A stretch of DNA of 64,000 nucleotides from Rhynchospora pubera (taxonomy: Eukaryota > Streptophyta > Magnoliopsida > Poales > Cyperaceae). The stretch is from positions 81,573,002-81,637,001 of the forward strand of contig CM051463.1 in assembly GCA_028095005.1 (NCBI GenBank), written 5' to 3'. Shown one piece after another: positions 23,240 to 36,370 of this stretch. Below the pieces are notes generated by a model that worked only from the letters and a program-made list of their open reading frames with translations, ran no database searches and was not told the DNA's origin. Positions within the stretch are counted from its first letter, which is position 1. Each line of letters starts with the position of its first letter. A program made the position numbers and the translations under genes.

Positions 23240-25091
23240 TGCTGTGCATGCGCAAAGGTGGCAAGAGATCCATGGACCATGGGGAGGTTATTTTGCTGTT
23301 GACAGATGCACGAATCAAACAAAATTAATACTAAAATAAAATATAAAGAATTTTGGTTTTAAAAGCTGCCAATATTCAAGGTTTCTTTTGGAATTAATGA
23401 CATTACTGATTTTCTTTTTCTGCTGTATTTGTTTTGCCTCGTTGGCATTAAAAGTCCGAAACTGTTAGTCCTACTCCCATATAATGCCGTTAATTTTTAG
23501 CTTTGGAAATATCATTATTCCAACTTAATTTGTTTCGTATAATTGTTTTGTAATTCGTTTTGTGCATCATTGGCTTTTAGGCATCAATTTTGTTCATTTT
23601 AGTTTGCTACTTGCTAGTATATATTACCTGTTTTACGTTTATCTTAATGCTCCATCACTATAATTATCTGATAATAATTTCATTTTAGAACTTAACTAAT
23701 AGAGCCAAAATTATGAAGCAACAAAAAGATCATCATAAAATATGAAAAAAAAATTTGCAAACAATGGCGTTTGAAAAATTTGAAAAAGTTAGGGTAATTG
23801 AAGAGTGGGAGTAATGAATCTTTTCTTAAATACAAATCAATATTAATTAATCAAGTTTAATTTATAATTTTTATTGATATAAAGTTTATTCGTAGGTAAT
23901 GCCTTTTAACAATATTTTTTCCCTTTAGCTCAATTCCGACTTAATGCAAAAGAAAAAACAGCATACTCTTTCTTTGTAACCGTATCTCGTGCTGTGTAAA
24001 TATTATACCCGAGATCATATATATTTCTAATATTATTTTGTAAAGGAAATTAAAGTTGCATATTTGTTCTGCTTTATGCCACCCACATAAAATAATAAAG
24101 ATAATCTTGGATGTCATCTTAATTTATTACTGATGTCTATATATCTTGTTTCGATTCCGTAAAATCTGGTCTAATTGCTGGTTACTTCAATTCCTCAGAT
24201 TTCCCATAAAGTAGAATCAATGTTTTAATTAAGTTTTACCAACTTTTTAATTTGAATTACGTAAGTAAATTTTGTCAGGCATTTGGTTGTAAGGATTCAT
24301 ATTAATTTTGAATGATTTAGTAATCATGTTACGATCTTTTCCTTTCGTTAAATACTTGTAAAGTTGTAAAAGTAATTAATTGATTGTTAATCATGATGTT
24401 TTTTAGCGCCATTTTTCATGTGTTTTATTCAGTTCCCTGCCACAGGTCAATTTCCTGGAGATTGACATTCACAGATTTTTTGCGAGATGTAAACTGCTTA
24501 TTGGAGATCATAGGTCGAAATTAAACTTTAAAATAAACAATATTTTTTCAAAAACATTTCAACATAACCTCAAAAAATATTAAATTTGTTTTAGATGCTT
24601 AATTAGTACTCTGAGATGGTATTGAATTTATCAAAGATTTTTAAAACATTTTGGGACTTCTGCTCTGTATGATAAGAAAGCAAAATAGATGACAAAACGA
24701 AGAGTGATGCTTTATTAGTCATATAAGTTGGTCTGTTAATTTATTAGGAATCATTAGTCAATTATCTTGAAATTTTGGTCTTAAATTGCATTTTTATTTT
24801 TATTTTCCTTTTTTCAGAACTACAAAATGCTTTGTTGCATTTCCATTTTGTTTCTTTTATGGTTCAAGAAAATTAAAATTTAAGGTTTTAAACAATTCAC
24901 TTCATCTTTTTAAGATTTTTTTTTATTCCAGTACCTTTAAAAAATGTTGCACAAAAAAAATTAAAATTAGATGACACAGTATCTCGCACCTATTTCTGCA
25001 TTTTGTATTTCTTTTCCCCAGCATATCTTCTGCTTCCTTCAACATAATATTAACGACTAGATTTGTTACTCGCCCCGATGTGGCAACAATA

Positions 25092-25096
<5 letters not shown>
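23240..25096. other. Upstream region of CYP78A copy A
   Basis: No gene. The first about 515 bp look identical to unit B. Beyond about 23755 the two copies differ by scattered substitutions and small indels. Confidence 0.7.

Positions 25097-25136
<40 letters not shown>
25097..25136. repeat. (TA)n/(ATA)n microsatellite
   Basis: A TA run followed by several ATA units. The orthologous place in unit B is a long (AAT)n array (36262-36348). Confidence 0.9.
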
Positions 25137-25810
25137 AACAAATTTTAAAAAGTTCCAAATACATTTCAAATAGGACATCTTTTCAACTAAAATGGTAAAA
25201 ATTGTAATAGTAGAACTTTCAAAAAAAAAAGAAAAACATGTAGGTAACATAAACAATTTAAGCCTACAATCTAGATATAAAAAAGAAAAAAAATGTCAGT
25301 CATTTGTATTTCAGTCAAAATACAAATGTTTTAACAATAGCCCAATTACATATGCTTTTCCCTTTTTTTCCCCTTAATTTTCTGGTTGAAATATATTTTT
25401 TCTAATAAAAAGTTTCAAATTCCTCGTCTGTTCAAGTCTTATCAGAGTACTATTAATATAATTAACTTTATACAAATATGTATTAATTGGATAAATTACT
25501 GTAACCTTACACCAAAATCATATAGTTGAAATACACAACTTTCCACGCGAAAAAAATATTTATATTAATTGGATAAATTAAACGTTTGCTAAGTCACTAC
25601 ATGCTTCATGTGATAATCCACAGTTCGTTCTTTAAAATCTTCTGGAAATCTACAATCTCATTATAGTGCATACTCTGTAATTACATCATCAGTTTGTTCC
25701 CTTTTAGTATCTTTGTGCAGCGTTTAATTTCAACATTTTAACAGGAAAGTCAAGTCTAGTAAATCTTGAAACTATATAAACTAGACTTGAAACTATGTTA
25801 AACGTGAGAA
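25137..25810. other. Unit A intergenic DNA
   Basis: Collinear with 36901-37340 and 37731-39711 of unit B once that unit's insertions are removed. No gene seen. Confidence 0.6.
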
Positions 25811-25965
25811 CCACTTCTTGGTCTAGTGATAAAGAACAATGCATCTCAAGTGAGAGGTCGCAGGTTCGAAATCCGAATGGAGGTTTTTTATAGACATTTA
25901 ATTTAAAAATAAGTTGGGAGGCTTGATTCCCAATTTAACAATTGCCCACCCAATGTGTGGGAGGA
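25811..25965 (+). mobile_element. tRNA-derived SINE
   Basis: The pol III A box TGGTCTAGTGAT and B box GGTTCGAAATCC are spaced as in a tRNA head. A non-tRNA body of about 90 bp follows. The sequence just upstream (gaaactatg) continues differently in unit B, so this is an insertion or rearrangement point between the copies. I did not find a clear target-site duplication. Confidence 0.65.
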
Positions 25966-27141
25966 TTTTAATATGTGATATGTGATTGCTAGTTAACTAA
26001 GCAGATGAAAACATTGACTTGTATCTTATCATTATTTGGTTTCTTAATTTCTTGATTTTATACATTGAAATAACCTTCGGAATTTGCATATCAAAATTGT
26101 TTCTTAATTTCTTGATTTTTAATTTCTCTCTCAAAATTTTATAATCTGGCTCATATTGTGTGAGCAAATAAAAATTTGCTTCGTTTTAATTTTGTACGTG
26201 TACGTATGAAAGAGATTCTCTGAAATAGAACATATCAATATGATTGTTTTAATTTCATCCTCTAGCAATTTTAAATTTTGAGAGAATGTAGTGAATATGA
26301 GTTGCCGGATCGGATATAATTTGTGTATATACAAACAAGCCGTGTTAAAAGAAATGTTAAAAACCCAATATATCTATTGGTTGTTAGAATACATCTGTAC
26401 ATGTATGTACCCAATAGGTATATTGTTTTCTGCAATGTTTCCACCCAATGGAACATGTACAATCTTAAATAGGAGGTAGTGAAGAAGAACCAAGAGATTG
26501 TAACTTAAAGTTCAGAAGGTTTTTAATATACACGTACGTTTTAGGATCTTGTGAGACGGAACCCATTTTAACGTTTTTCCGTTCCGTTATGTCGAAACGG
26601 AACGAATAACGGAACCGAAATTTATTTCGTTAACAAAACGAAACGGCATACGAAATTAGCCGGCATGTAAGATACATATACGTAACAGTAAACGAAATAA
26701 GCTGTATCGTTTTCGTTATTCCGTTTTCGCGTTTAGTATTCTACAATTTTAAAATTGTTTAAAATAGTGGAGGTAGGGCGGAGGAAACGAGGAGCCCTCA
26801 AGTCTTCTCCTCTGTCTTCATTCTTTCACCCAATTAATATTGAACTAAATTACTAAGGTAACCACTGCACCCTGCAGTTGTCTGATTCACTTAATAAGTA
26901 CTAAAACCAAGTTGGGCTTATGACCTATGTCATTCGTGAGTCACTAAATGATACAAGAAAACATCAATTTTTATCTACAGACCACATGTCTAGCAGTCGA
27001 ACTCATACAAATTTTAGTATTACATTCTTGATTTTTTTTTAAAAAAAAGGTAAACCTGTAACATAAGAAGGAAAAGTCAGTAAAGTTGGAAGTGAAATGC
27101 AACAGTTATAAAGTATTTACCTACTGGCCTTCACTCATCAC
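25966..27141. other. Unit A-specific intergenic block
   Basis: No counterpart seen in unit B. A stretch at about 26560-26740 is rich in alternating CGTTCCGTT/AACGGAACG-type inverted motifs and may be an old hairpin element. No coding region is supported. Confidence 0.4.
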
Positions 27142-29662
27142 TCAATATGACTTTGGTATTTTTATAAAAGGACCCACTGATTTCATCTCTTTTGCTAGCA
27201 GTAGATTATGGTGAAACTTCTCTCTTTTTTTTCCTTTTTTTAGCTTTGTCATCCTATTCCTTTTCGCTAGTGCGGGTTTCCTATCCAGTGGGCGGTAGCT
27301 ACCATCTGGCTTAATTATGGTACAGAAGAAGAGACTAACTAAAGGCACTTTTACAACACAACCCCTAGAGTTTTGTACATATATAATTTTATTATGATGA
27401 CCAACTTACAGCAGCTACAAGGAGATTTCACACCTTGTTCTACTGATGAGACTGTTTTGATCAAATATCAATATAAAACTGTAAATTAAGAAAGGCTTGG
27501 CGAATAAACCCTTATAACTCTGCCTAATTCGACATGCTACATCCAGCAAAGAAAAATAGCATCCTAACTCAGGTTATGGCTTGATTAATAGTACATGAAT
27601 TCAGACCCAAACAACATCACATAATTTTATTGCAGCAAAGAAGATTGACAATTTTTAAGCCAGGAACAAGGGTAATTTTGTGATTGTTAACAAACATACT
27701 AACAAGCTAATACTTGATTAACAGCTCGTCACTACTCCCTTAAATTTGCTTCTTTATTACTACTAAAAGCTACTGAACATGATATTTCTATTCAAATATT
27801 GAGTTTCATTCAGTACTGGTTCGTACCAGCCAATACAAACCAAGCACCAACACTGGCCTTCAAGATCTATACAGAAATCCCAAATAATCACAACACAACA
27901 AAACTGTGCCATCGTTCATTCATTAACCAAAACAACATACTATAACCAACGACCAACAAAAATATAATAAAAAATTAAAGAATAAAAAAAGAAAAATCAA
28001 TCAGACCCTAGATTAGAAACATACCTCTTCAAGTGAGAGATCATCTTCCTCATAATCGCTTGCATTAGACAGTTCAAAATCATCAAAATGCCTATGCACC
28101 TAAATCATCAGTTGAAAATCTTTATTATGAGAAGCCTTTGGCACACGCTGTGAAGGTGCATTCACAACTATGTACGTTGTGGGTAACCAACTGCAATTTT
28201 CAAAATTGATAAACATCAGCATTCAACATAGAAAATAAAAAATAATGAAAAAATAATTAAATTATCATTCACATCTTGGATGCAAACGACATCCTTATAA
28301 GTTGAGACCTATTGATTGAAAAGATAGTAATTCAAAGCAACACTTGCTCTACTCCTAGGCATTAACACATGATAAACAGAATTTAGTAACAATCTATCTC
28401 TTATACTCTTTGCTTAAAATCTATTTTTCAATTCATTTGATGTATGAATATGGAGAATGGATAGTTAATTGGTTAGGAAAAATTAGATTTCTTCTCTAAT
28501 TTTACGAGCTTGTCTATCAAAATTGATATGAAAAATGCAAGATTAATTGATTAGAGGGAAATTAGTTATCCTATCCAATGTGTAATATATATATTATCTT
28601 TTAGATCCTCCTACATTCTATTTTGCCTGTAATTGAACCCCAAAAAATCATATGCTAAAAAAAACATAAAGTGAATTGTTTCTTACAGACCTTCAGAAAG
28701 AAATTGAAAAATGGACAATAAGATGGAGCAAGGGATCTTATTGTTTCTTACAACTAAAGTATAAGAGAAACTTTCTCATTTATGAACAACTATCATCAAA
28801 CAAGACATGGATAGGGACAGAGATTAGTTACCTAAATCGATAAGCGATCGCAATTAAGTTTATATGTCCTGTCTTTTTCTCTCACATATGCTAAAAAAAA
28901 TAGAAAGTGAATTGTCTGTAATTGAACTCCAACAAAGCACATGCTAAAAAAAATAGAAAGTGAATTGTTTTTCTACAGACATTCAGCGAGAAATTAAACT
29001 CCACACTTAATGACCAGCCTCTACACTACTACACATGACCATTTTTGTCCCATTAAGAGATCCATTTTTGTCTAATTTTCATTTATTTGCAGTAAAATTC
29101 AATATATATACTTTAAAGAATATAAGGACCTTTCAAGGGGGCAAGTACATGTGTACCTCTTACAAATATAGAACAAAAGTACAACAAGAGAGGAGATGTA
29201 CAATTTGGATCTCTATTAGTTATCATTTTGTGCAAATCAAGCAAATTTGATAAAAACCAAAAAACTATAAATAAATTAAACCTCTTACATTCCCGAATTT
29301 TTGTAGTTTAAATTGATCTCCCCTATGAATGTGCAAATAAATAAATAAATAAATACTTTAGCAAAAATTGTATTGAAGATGCATACACGTTCCACCAAAT
29401 AGTGTCAAATGGACAAAGATTACCCTTTTATTCAGAAATTACCATCTCTTACCAGGGCTTAACGAACAACCTCATGGTATATATGCGCCAAATCAGTCAG
29501 TTGTGCCAGGCGAAGAAGAGGCTAAACCGAAGAGAAAAAGAGAGGAGCAAGAATCGGAGAGAAATAGACACGGGGTCGTCCGACAATAATCTCAATCTCG
29601 TATTCTCCTCCAACTTCACCTCCTCCTCCGTATGGCTCGATCTCTTCGGAGTTCAGATCCAT
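27142..29662 (-). other. Possible spliced gene or gene remnant, family not recognised
   Basis: Three minus-strand pieces look exonic. One, starting at 29662, encodes MDLNSEEIEPYGGGGEVGGE and on for about 35 codons. A second at about 28190-28020 runs in one frame, apart from one stop at a likely splice site. It encodes WLPTTYIVVNAPSQRVPK, then an acidic stretch FDDFELSNASDYEEDDLSLE ending at a GT donor (gaagag|gtatgt). A third at about 27330-27142 encodes a basic segment ending SVGPFIKIPKSY. I cannot connect them into one confident model or name a product. The block is specific to unit A. Confidence 0.3.
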
Positions 29663-29770
29663 CTGATAGTTTAAATAGGAATAGAGACGAAGGGACGCAC
29701 GTTCAAAATTCCAAATTCAAAATCAAAGTTGAAAAGGTAAGGTGGCGATCTGGAGTTAGGTTCCCATTTC

Positions 29771-30304
29771 ATTTATAAGGGTACTACTATGTTATTTCTG
29801 TACCTTTATAACTACCCCTGGGGGCAAGAATGCGATGATAAGTCTCTATATATGCTGCTAGCTCTAACCTGAAATTACCATGAGACAGTAAAATTTAGTA
29901 TGCTTTAACATATTTGCTAAGTGCTTGTCAGGCAGGCTGGACCAAGTTATCTTTAATGTTTAATTTAATTTGTGTGACATTTTTTTGTGTCTGAATTAGG
30001 GGAAATTTGACAACTATTAAGAAAAATAACTTTTTTGATTTAGTATTAATATTAAATTAACCGTGTAATTGTTTCCCTCCACAACCCTTCCATGAACTCC
30101 AGCCTTGAAGAAATATTGGAATTGGAACTCAGAAAGAGAATTTCCACAAAGAACAATACATTTTTCTAAGAAGGCTGATGTAACAAGTTGAAACCAATCC
30201 AAACTTTTACAAGAATCTTAACAAGTTAATAATAAAGAAGGCAGAGGCCTTTTACAAGTATTTTATTCAAAAGTAGAAACAATGGCAAACAATATGAAGA
30301 CAAA
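29771..30304 (-). pseudogene. Broken copy of SOL1 exons 13-14 at the duplication junction
   Basis: Collinear with 41098-41694, the intact SOL1 region. The exon-14 copy (29868-29804) is 65 bp instead of 64, so it is frameshifted. The exon-13 copy (about 30103-30061) lost about 40 bp from its middle, joining the AGVHGRV codons to the exon end. Upstream exons and exon 15 are absent. At 30302-30306 it is fused to GUF1 3'-flank sequence that starts unit B. Confidence 0.88.
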
Positions 30305-30306
30305 AC

Positions 30307-32174
30307 AATGATCATGATTTGAATGCACCAAAGAGAGAACTATAACAGAACTGCTTTCTGTTACTGAGCTTTACTGCTTATAACAATTGTCTCATGTTTC
30401 TAGTATTACTGATATCTGTAGGCGTCCGCTAAGCATTTAAACTACGTCTTTTATTTGGTCACTCATGACTTCTGTATCCCCAAGGACTTGAAAAGGAGTT
30501 GACGAGTATGGTAAGGGATAAAGGGGCAGAAGCGTCGGAAGTATCAGCAAAAAAATATTATCCTTTTACAAAATTATAAATAGAGTCCAAGTAGGGCTTT
30601 GTCGGATATCTAAGAAAAAAAAAACAAAAAGACAGCTGGTTTTACTGTTCAAAATGCGTTATAAGCGATTGTGGATTATAGCTATGAACTAGTAGTTATG
30701 AGATCAGGTTGAACGGTAGTCATCTGGCTAGCCTTAAAAATGCTTACAATATCTTTAAACAATTCATCATGTTGCTTATGATAACTGCAAAGAACCCAAA
30801 ATTGTCAGGTATTACTTGATGTAATTTGTTCCCTATCATAAGACAATAAATTGGAAAAGTTATACAAATTTTACATTAAAATTCTGTTTTGTACCAGCTT
30901 CATATTAATTTTTATGTACCTTCTTTTTGTCTTATTTACTTATTTTAGATTATTCAAATGCATGAGGCATCTTTGTTGCAAGTTATTTTAGAATATTCAA
31001 ATGTATTTGACTACTCCCACGATTTAATATGACACTATAGCTGTACTTGTACATTTAAGCTGAACCTGTGCATGTAAGTAGGTATTAACATCTTTTTATG
31101 TATATTTTTTGCTATTGTAGGATGACTTAGTCTAAAAGGTTACAGAAGAAATAATTGCACTTTGTGATGCAGCTAGCACAGAAACCAATGGATGATGTAA
31201 ATTGAGCATGCAATTTTTTAAAACTTTATTTTTCCCTCTTGTTGCTCCTGTTCATTAAATTATTTGGCTTTACCTGCATATGAGAAATAATTAAGTTCAA
31301 TTCACACATTTGACAAGTTATAAAATTCCAGACAGTCATCAATTTTCCTACCCTGAAACGAAGAATGAGAGATTTATTCCCATTACATACGAGTACTCTT
31401 TTCTACGTAGAATTTGCAACATTACTTCAACACATTTGCATGATGGCAGTAAACTATAATTACACAAATTTAGGTTAGGGTTACGGTGCTAATAATTGCA
31501 TCGTGTCTTTAAACCTCTGATTGGCTATGATAAACATTATTATATTGTGACTTAACATCAAATTCTATAGCGATGAGATTTTAATTTTATATGTCGTTCA
31601 TTACATGTGCATCATTTTAACTCATGAAAAATCTGTACCAACGGTACAGCAGAAAAAGGACCTGGACCCTATAGATAGTTCTTGTAGTACGCTCGTTTCA
31701 GATCAGAAATTAAGCAACAATACAAACCTTTTACTTTCTTAAAAATATCAGAAACTGGAATTGAGAAGTAGGACAACATATCACCAGTGGATCCTTAAAT
31801 CTTGTGTACAGAATCATTTGGTTCGCATCATATACTTTTCTCGACTTCTATTGCTTCGTTCAAATGTACGGTTATATATCCAGCTTTCTTCATTCAAGTG
31901 TACTATTAACACCAAATGTAGTGAGAAACAGGTCAAAGAGAATCAGAAAACTCGTCAAAACTACAACGCAACTTTGGTAAATAACTTTGATTTTATTTAT
32001 CTTATTGTGCTGTGTACGTACATACAAACTAGAGAGAACCCCGTAAGTGATGATATGAAACTGGAGCCTCTCTATGACATACACACCCTTATTCCACGTT
32101 ATTTAAAACTAAATTGCACTACTAACAACCGGTGTTGACAATGACACCATGAAACCATAGAAACTGGCAAACTG
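30307..32174. other. Unit B intergenic DNA downstream of CYP78A copy B
   Basis: Collinear with 13985-15853 plus 20966-21054. It carries the empty copia target site near 32090. No gene supported. Confidence 0.7.
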
Positions 32175-34312
32175 CTAGACGCAGTTCCTGGCAATGGCGA
32201 CAGCAGTGAGAGGTTTCTTCATTTCCAAAGACAGTTTCAGCACCTCAGACAGATCAACGGGATCACTGTCCACCGGGCCCCACTCAAAACTTTGTACAAG
32301 CCTAGCAATCCAGAGACTGACAGTGACCAGGCCGAGGTTTTTACCAGGACAGACACGTCGGCCCGCACCAAATGGTGCAAGTTTGAGATCCCCACCCCGG
32401 ACGTCCATGTCAACACCTCCTTCAGACACCATGAAACGGGTCGGGTCGAACTTGTCTGGGTTCGTCCAGATAGAAGAGTCATGGGTGATAGCCCACATGT
32501 TGACCATGGCAGTTGTACCAGCTGGCACTACCATGCCATTGCTGAGCTGAATATCATCAGTCGAAAGGCGGGCCCAGGAGAGAAGTGGTCCTGGGGGATG
32601 CACACGGAGAGTTTCTTTGACCACCGCTTGGAGGTAGGGCATTTTTGCTACATCAGCATCGCCGATGCTACCAGCAGAACCCACAACAGAGCCTATCTCA
32701 GCTCTGAGCTTGGACTGAACTGTCGGGTGGAGGATTAGCTCAGCCATGGCCCACTCTGTCAGAAGTGCAGTTGTATCAGTCCCACGAAAGATCATCTCCT
32801 ACATATTGAAATCATGCAATTAGAGTACTATTGGAAAACAAATAAATAGTTATTAAATGTGAACCTATAATAAGACCCTTGCAGTGTTCATTGCTTGAAG
32901 TTGAATCAGTGCAAGCACGAAAGGTTCTCAATTCTCATATATAAAACAGAACAGAAAGTAAGAAAGTAAAAATTCTACGTTCTTTCTGTTTCAGGATAAT
33001 TCCATTAATTAAATCCTAAACAGGCTTGAGAAGTTTTTCACTTTTTTACCTTCTAGTAAAATTTTGAATTGATGTTTTAGGTTTAATGTATTCTTCATTA
33101 TACAATTGAGGTTTCAAGGGGTTTTAGCTAAAATAAGCTTTGGTTTTCCATCATTACAATTTACATGTACAAGAAAATTGAAAATTCCAAGCAATTAATA
33201 GAATTTAGCCAACATAAAAACAATCTTTCATAATATCATTCATATAACGTAAGTAAAGGCAATGAATTTACGGAAAATGAGATAACATAGTATATACAGA
33301 TGAATCATACCCAAAGAACTGCAACCATATCATTTTCACTGAGCTTCTCCTCCCCTTCAAGGGATAGCAACACATCTACAAAATCACCATTGTCGCCTAA
33401 CTGCCTCTCAGATCCTTTGAGGGACTTCCTGTGCTCATCAATGATTTCAGAAACAAGTTTCCTGACTCGTGGCACTAGATCAGCGCACCTTTTCTCAACC
33501 CGTGAAGGGTCGAACATTTTTGGAAGCCAGGAGAGGTGATCTGACCAGTTAAAGGCCCCTAGCAAAGCAAATCCTTCACGGACCATCTCCTTCAACACCT
33601 CAGCATCAGCATTCTCTTCTGATAGATAGTACCGCTTACCAAAAACACTGCCCATAATGTTGTTCAAGGCTGCACCTTGCAAGTGATACCGCAGCTTGAC
33701 TGAACCAGTACTTGTCATTTCAGATTCTATTCCAGCAAGCATGGTGCTGCAGTCAAACTGCCTGCCGGGTTCATGAGCAGCAATGCGGCGGGGTGCAAAG
33801 AGGTGTGTTGAAGCAATACGCCTGAGCATGCGCCAGTATGTTCCACTGGGTGCAAACCCAATGGCTCGGGCAAACATCAGTTCACGTGCCGAACGCTTCA
33901 ACGGCCGGTCAGCAAAATTGGGATGTGTCAGGATCTCTTTTGCGACTCCTGGCTCAGAGGACACAACAGCTGGTGTTGAACCGATGGAGAAAGCCATGAG
34001 TTGAGTTGCTCCGTTGGACTGAGATAGTTTTGCTAAGGTACGGTGTGGCAAGCCCCGAGCGAGGGAGAAAATACTACCAAATAGAGGAATGCCACGTGGC
34101 CCAGGAATCTGGGTGGGGCCTCTATTTGAGCGACCATTGGCCCACGCAGGACCACCAGACGAGAGAGCCCATGCAAGCAGGACAGCTGAAATGGAGGCGA
34201 CAAAGAGAGAAATCACGAGAAGGGAGTGGTCGCCAAGGACTTCACTGCCGAGAAAAGCGGGTAGAGTAAAAACCCACCAACTTGAATCGGTACAGGAAGA
34301 TTGGAGTGCCAT
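32175..34312 (-). CDS. CYP78A: Cytochrome P450 CYP78A, copy B (2 exons, 541 aa)
   Basis: Tandem paralogue of copy A with the same architecture. Exon 1 is 34312-33311 and exon 2 is 32798-32175, with a phase-0 GT-AG intron. The membrane anchor, IPGPRGIPLFG hinge, FRGTDTT, ETLR and the heme loop FGAGRRVCPGKNLG are intact, so it should be an active ER P450. Exon 1 differs from copy A at only two bases that I see, one of them changing KRYNLS to KRYYLS. Exon 2 carries about a dozen differences, including AEID to AEIG, and its C-terminus is TAVAIARNCV instead of SAVATV. Promoter and 5' flank match copy A for about 600 bp. No transposon lies next to its 3' end. Confidence 0.95.
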
Positions 34313-34389
34313 GTTTGTTGAGTAAGGAGAGAGGTGTATAGGGTTTAAGAGGTTTGGAGTGGTGCGAGGATAGCAGAGGCCACAGGGGG

Positions 34390-34397
34390 TATTTATA
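34390..34397 (-). promoter_or_regulatory. TATA box of CYP78A copy B
   Basis: TATAAATA on the minus strand about 80 bp before the ATG, identical in sequence and position to copy A. Confidence 0.7.
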
Positions 34398-36261
34398 TGC
34401 TGTGCATGCGCAAAGGTGGCAAGAGATCCATGGACCATGGGGAGGTTATTTTGCTGTTGACAGATGCACGAATCAAACAAAATTAATACTAAAATAAAAT
34501 ATAAAGAATTTTGGTTTTAAAAGCTGCCAATATTCAAGGTTTCTTTTGGAATTAATGACATTACTGATTTTCTTTTTCTGCTGTATTTGTTTTGCCTCGT
34601 TGGCATTAAAAGTCCGAAACTGTTAGTCCTACTCCCATATAATGCCGTTAATTTTTAGCTTTGGAAATATCATTATTCCAACTTAATTTGTTTCGTATAA
34701 TTGTTTTGTAATTCGTTTTGTGCATCATTGGCTTTTAGGCATCAATTTTGTTCATTTTAGTTTGCTACTTGCTAGTATATATTACCTGTTTTACGTTTAT
34801 CTTAATGCTCCATCACTATAATTATCTGATAATAATTTCATTTTAGAACTTAACTAATAGAGCCAAAATTATGAAGCAACAAAAAGATCATCATAAAATA
34901 TGAAAAAAAAATTTGAAAACATTGGCGTTTGAAAATTTTGAAAAAGTTAGGGTAATTGAAGAGTGAGAGTAAAGAATCTTTTCTTTAATACAAATCAATA
35001 TTAATTAATCAAGTTTTATAATGATATAAATTTTATTCTTAGGTAATGCCTTTTAACAATAATTTTTTTTTTCCTTTAGCTCATTTCTGACTTAATGACA
35101 AAAGAAAAAACAGCATACTATTTCTTTGTAGCCGTATACGTGCAGTGTAAATATTATACCCGAGATCATATATATTTCTGATATTATTTTGTAAAGGAAA
35201 TTAAAGTTGCATATCTGTTCTGCTTTATGCCACCCACATAAAATAATAAAAGATAATCTAGGATGTCATCTTGATTTATTACTCGTATCATATCCATCTT
35301 GTTTCGATTCCGTCAAATCTGGTCTAATTGCTGGGTACATCGATTCCTCAGATTTCCCATAAAGTAGAATTAATGTTTTCATTAAGTTTTTCCAACTTTT
35401 TAATTTGAATTCCGTAAGTAAATTTTGTCAGGCATTTGGTTGTAAGGATTCATATTAATTTTGAATGATTTAGTAATCATGTTACGATCTTTTCCTTTCA
35501 TGAAATACCTGTAAAGTTGTAAAAGTAATTAATTGATTGTTAATCATGATGTTTTTTAGCGCCATTTTTCATGTGTTTTATTCAGTTCCCTGCCACAGGT
35601 CAACATCCTGGAGATTGGCATCCACAGATTTTTTGCGAGATGTAAACTGCTTATTGGAGATCATAGGTTGAAATTAAACTTTAAAATAAACAATATTGTT
35701 TCAAAAACATTTAAACACAACCTCAAAAAATATTAAATGTATTTTAGATGCTTAATTAGTATTCTAAGATGGTATTGCATTTATCAAAGATTTTGAAAAC
35801 ATTTTGGGACTTCTGCTCTGTGTGATAAGAAAGCAAAATAGATGACAAAACGAAGAGTGATGCTTTATTAGTCATATAAGTTGGTCTGTTAATTTATTAG
35901 GAATCATTAGTCAATTATCTCGAAATTTTTGTATTAAATTGCACTTTTTGTTTTTTTTTTCCTTTTTTCAGAACTACAAAATGCTTTGTTGCATTTTCAT
36001 TTTGTTTCTTTTATGGTTAAAAAAATTAAAAGTTATAGTTACAAAAATTAAAATTAAGGTTTAAAACAATTAACTTCCTCTTTTTAAGTTTTTTTTATTC
36101 TAGTACCTTAAATGTTGCCCAAAAATAATTATAATTAGATGACACAATATCTCGCACCTGTTGCTGCATTTTGTATTTATTTTCCCCAGCATATCTTCTG
36201 CTTCCTTCAACATAATATTATCGACTACATTTGGTACCTGCCCCCGATGTGGCAACAATAG
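34398..36261. other. Upstream region of CYP78A copy B
   Basis: No gene. Collinear with 23240-25096. Near-identity ends at about 34913, after which differences accumulate. Confidence 0.7.
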
Positions 36262-36262
36262 C

Positions 36263-36348
<86 letters not shown>
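36262..36348. repeat. (AAT)n microsatellite, about 29 units
   Basis: Long uninterrupted trinucleotide array. Unit A has a TA-dominated array at the same place. The open frame of asparagines over it is an artefact. Confidence 0.95.
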
Positions 36349-36356
<8 letters not shown>

Positions 36357-36370
36357 CAAATAAAAAGAGT

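Larger units (their letters stand above)
13980..30306. repeat. Tandem duplication unit A (carries CYP78A copy A)
   Basis: The unit begins in the GUF1 3' flank (gaaaacaatgatcatgattt) and ends with broken SOL1 exons at 29771-30304. The same order recurs in unit B (30302-41695). Unit A is longer because it contains the copia element (15854-20965) and a block at about 25966-29770 with no counterpart that I see in unit B. It lacks SOL1 exon 15. Unit boundaries are inferred from reading the two copies side by side. Confidence 0.85.
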
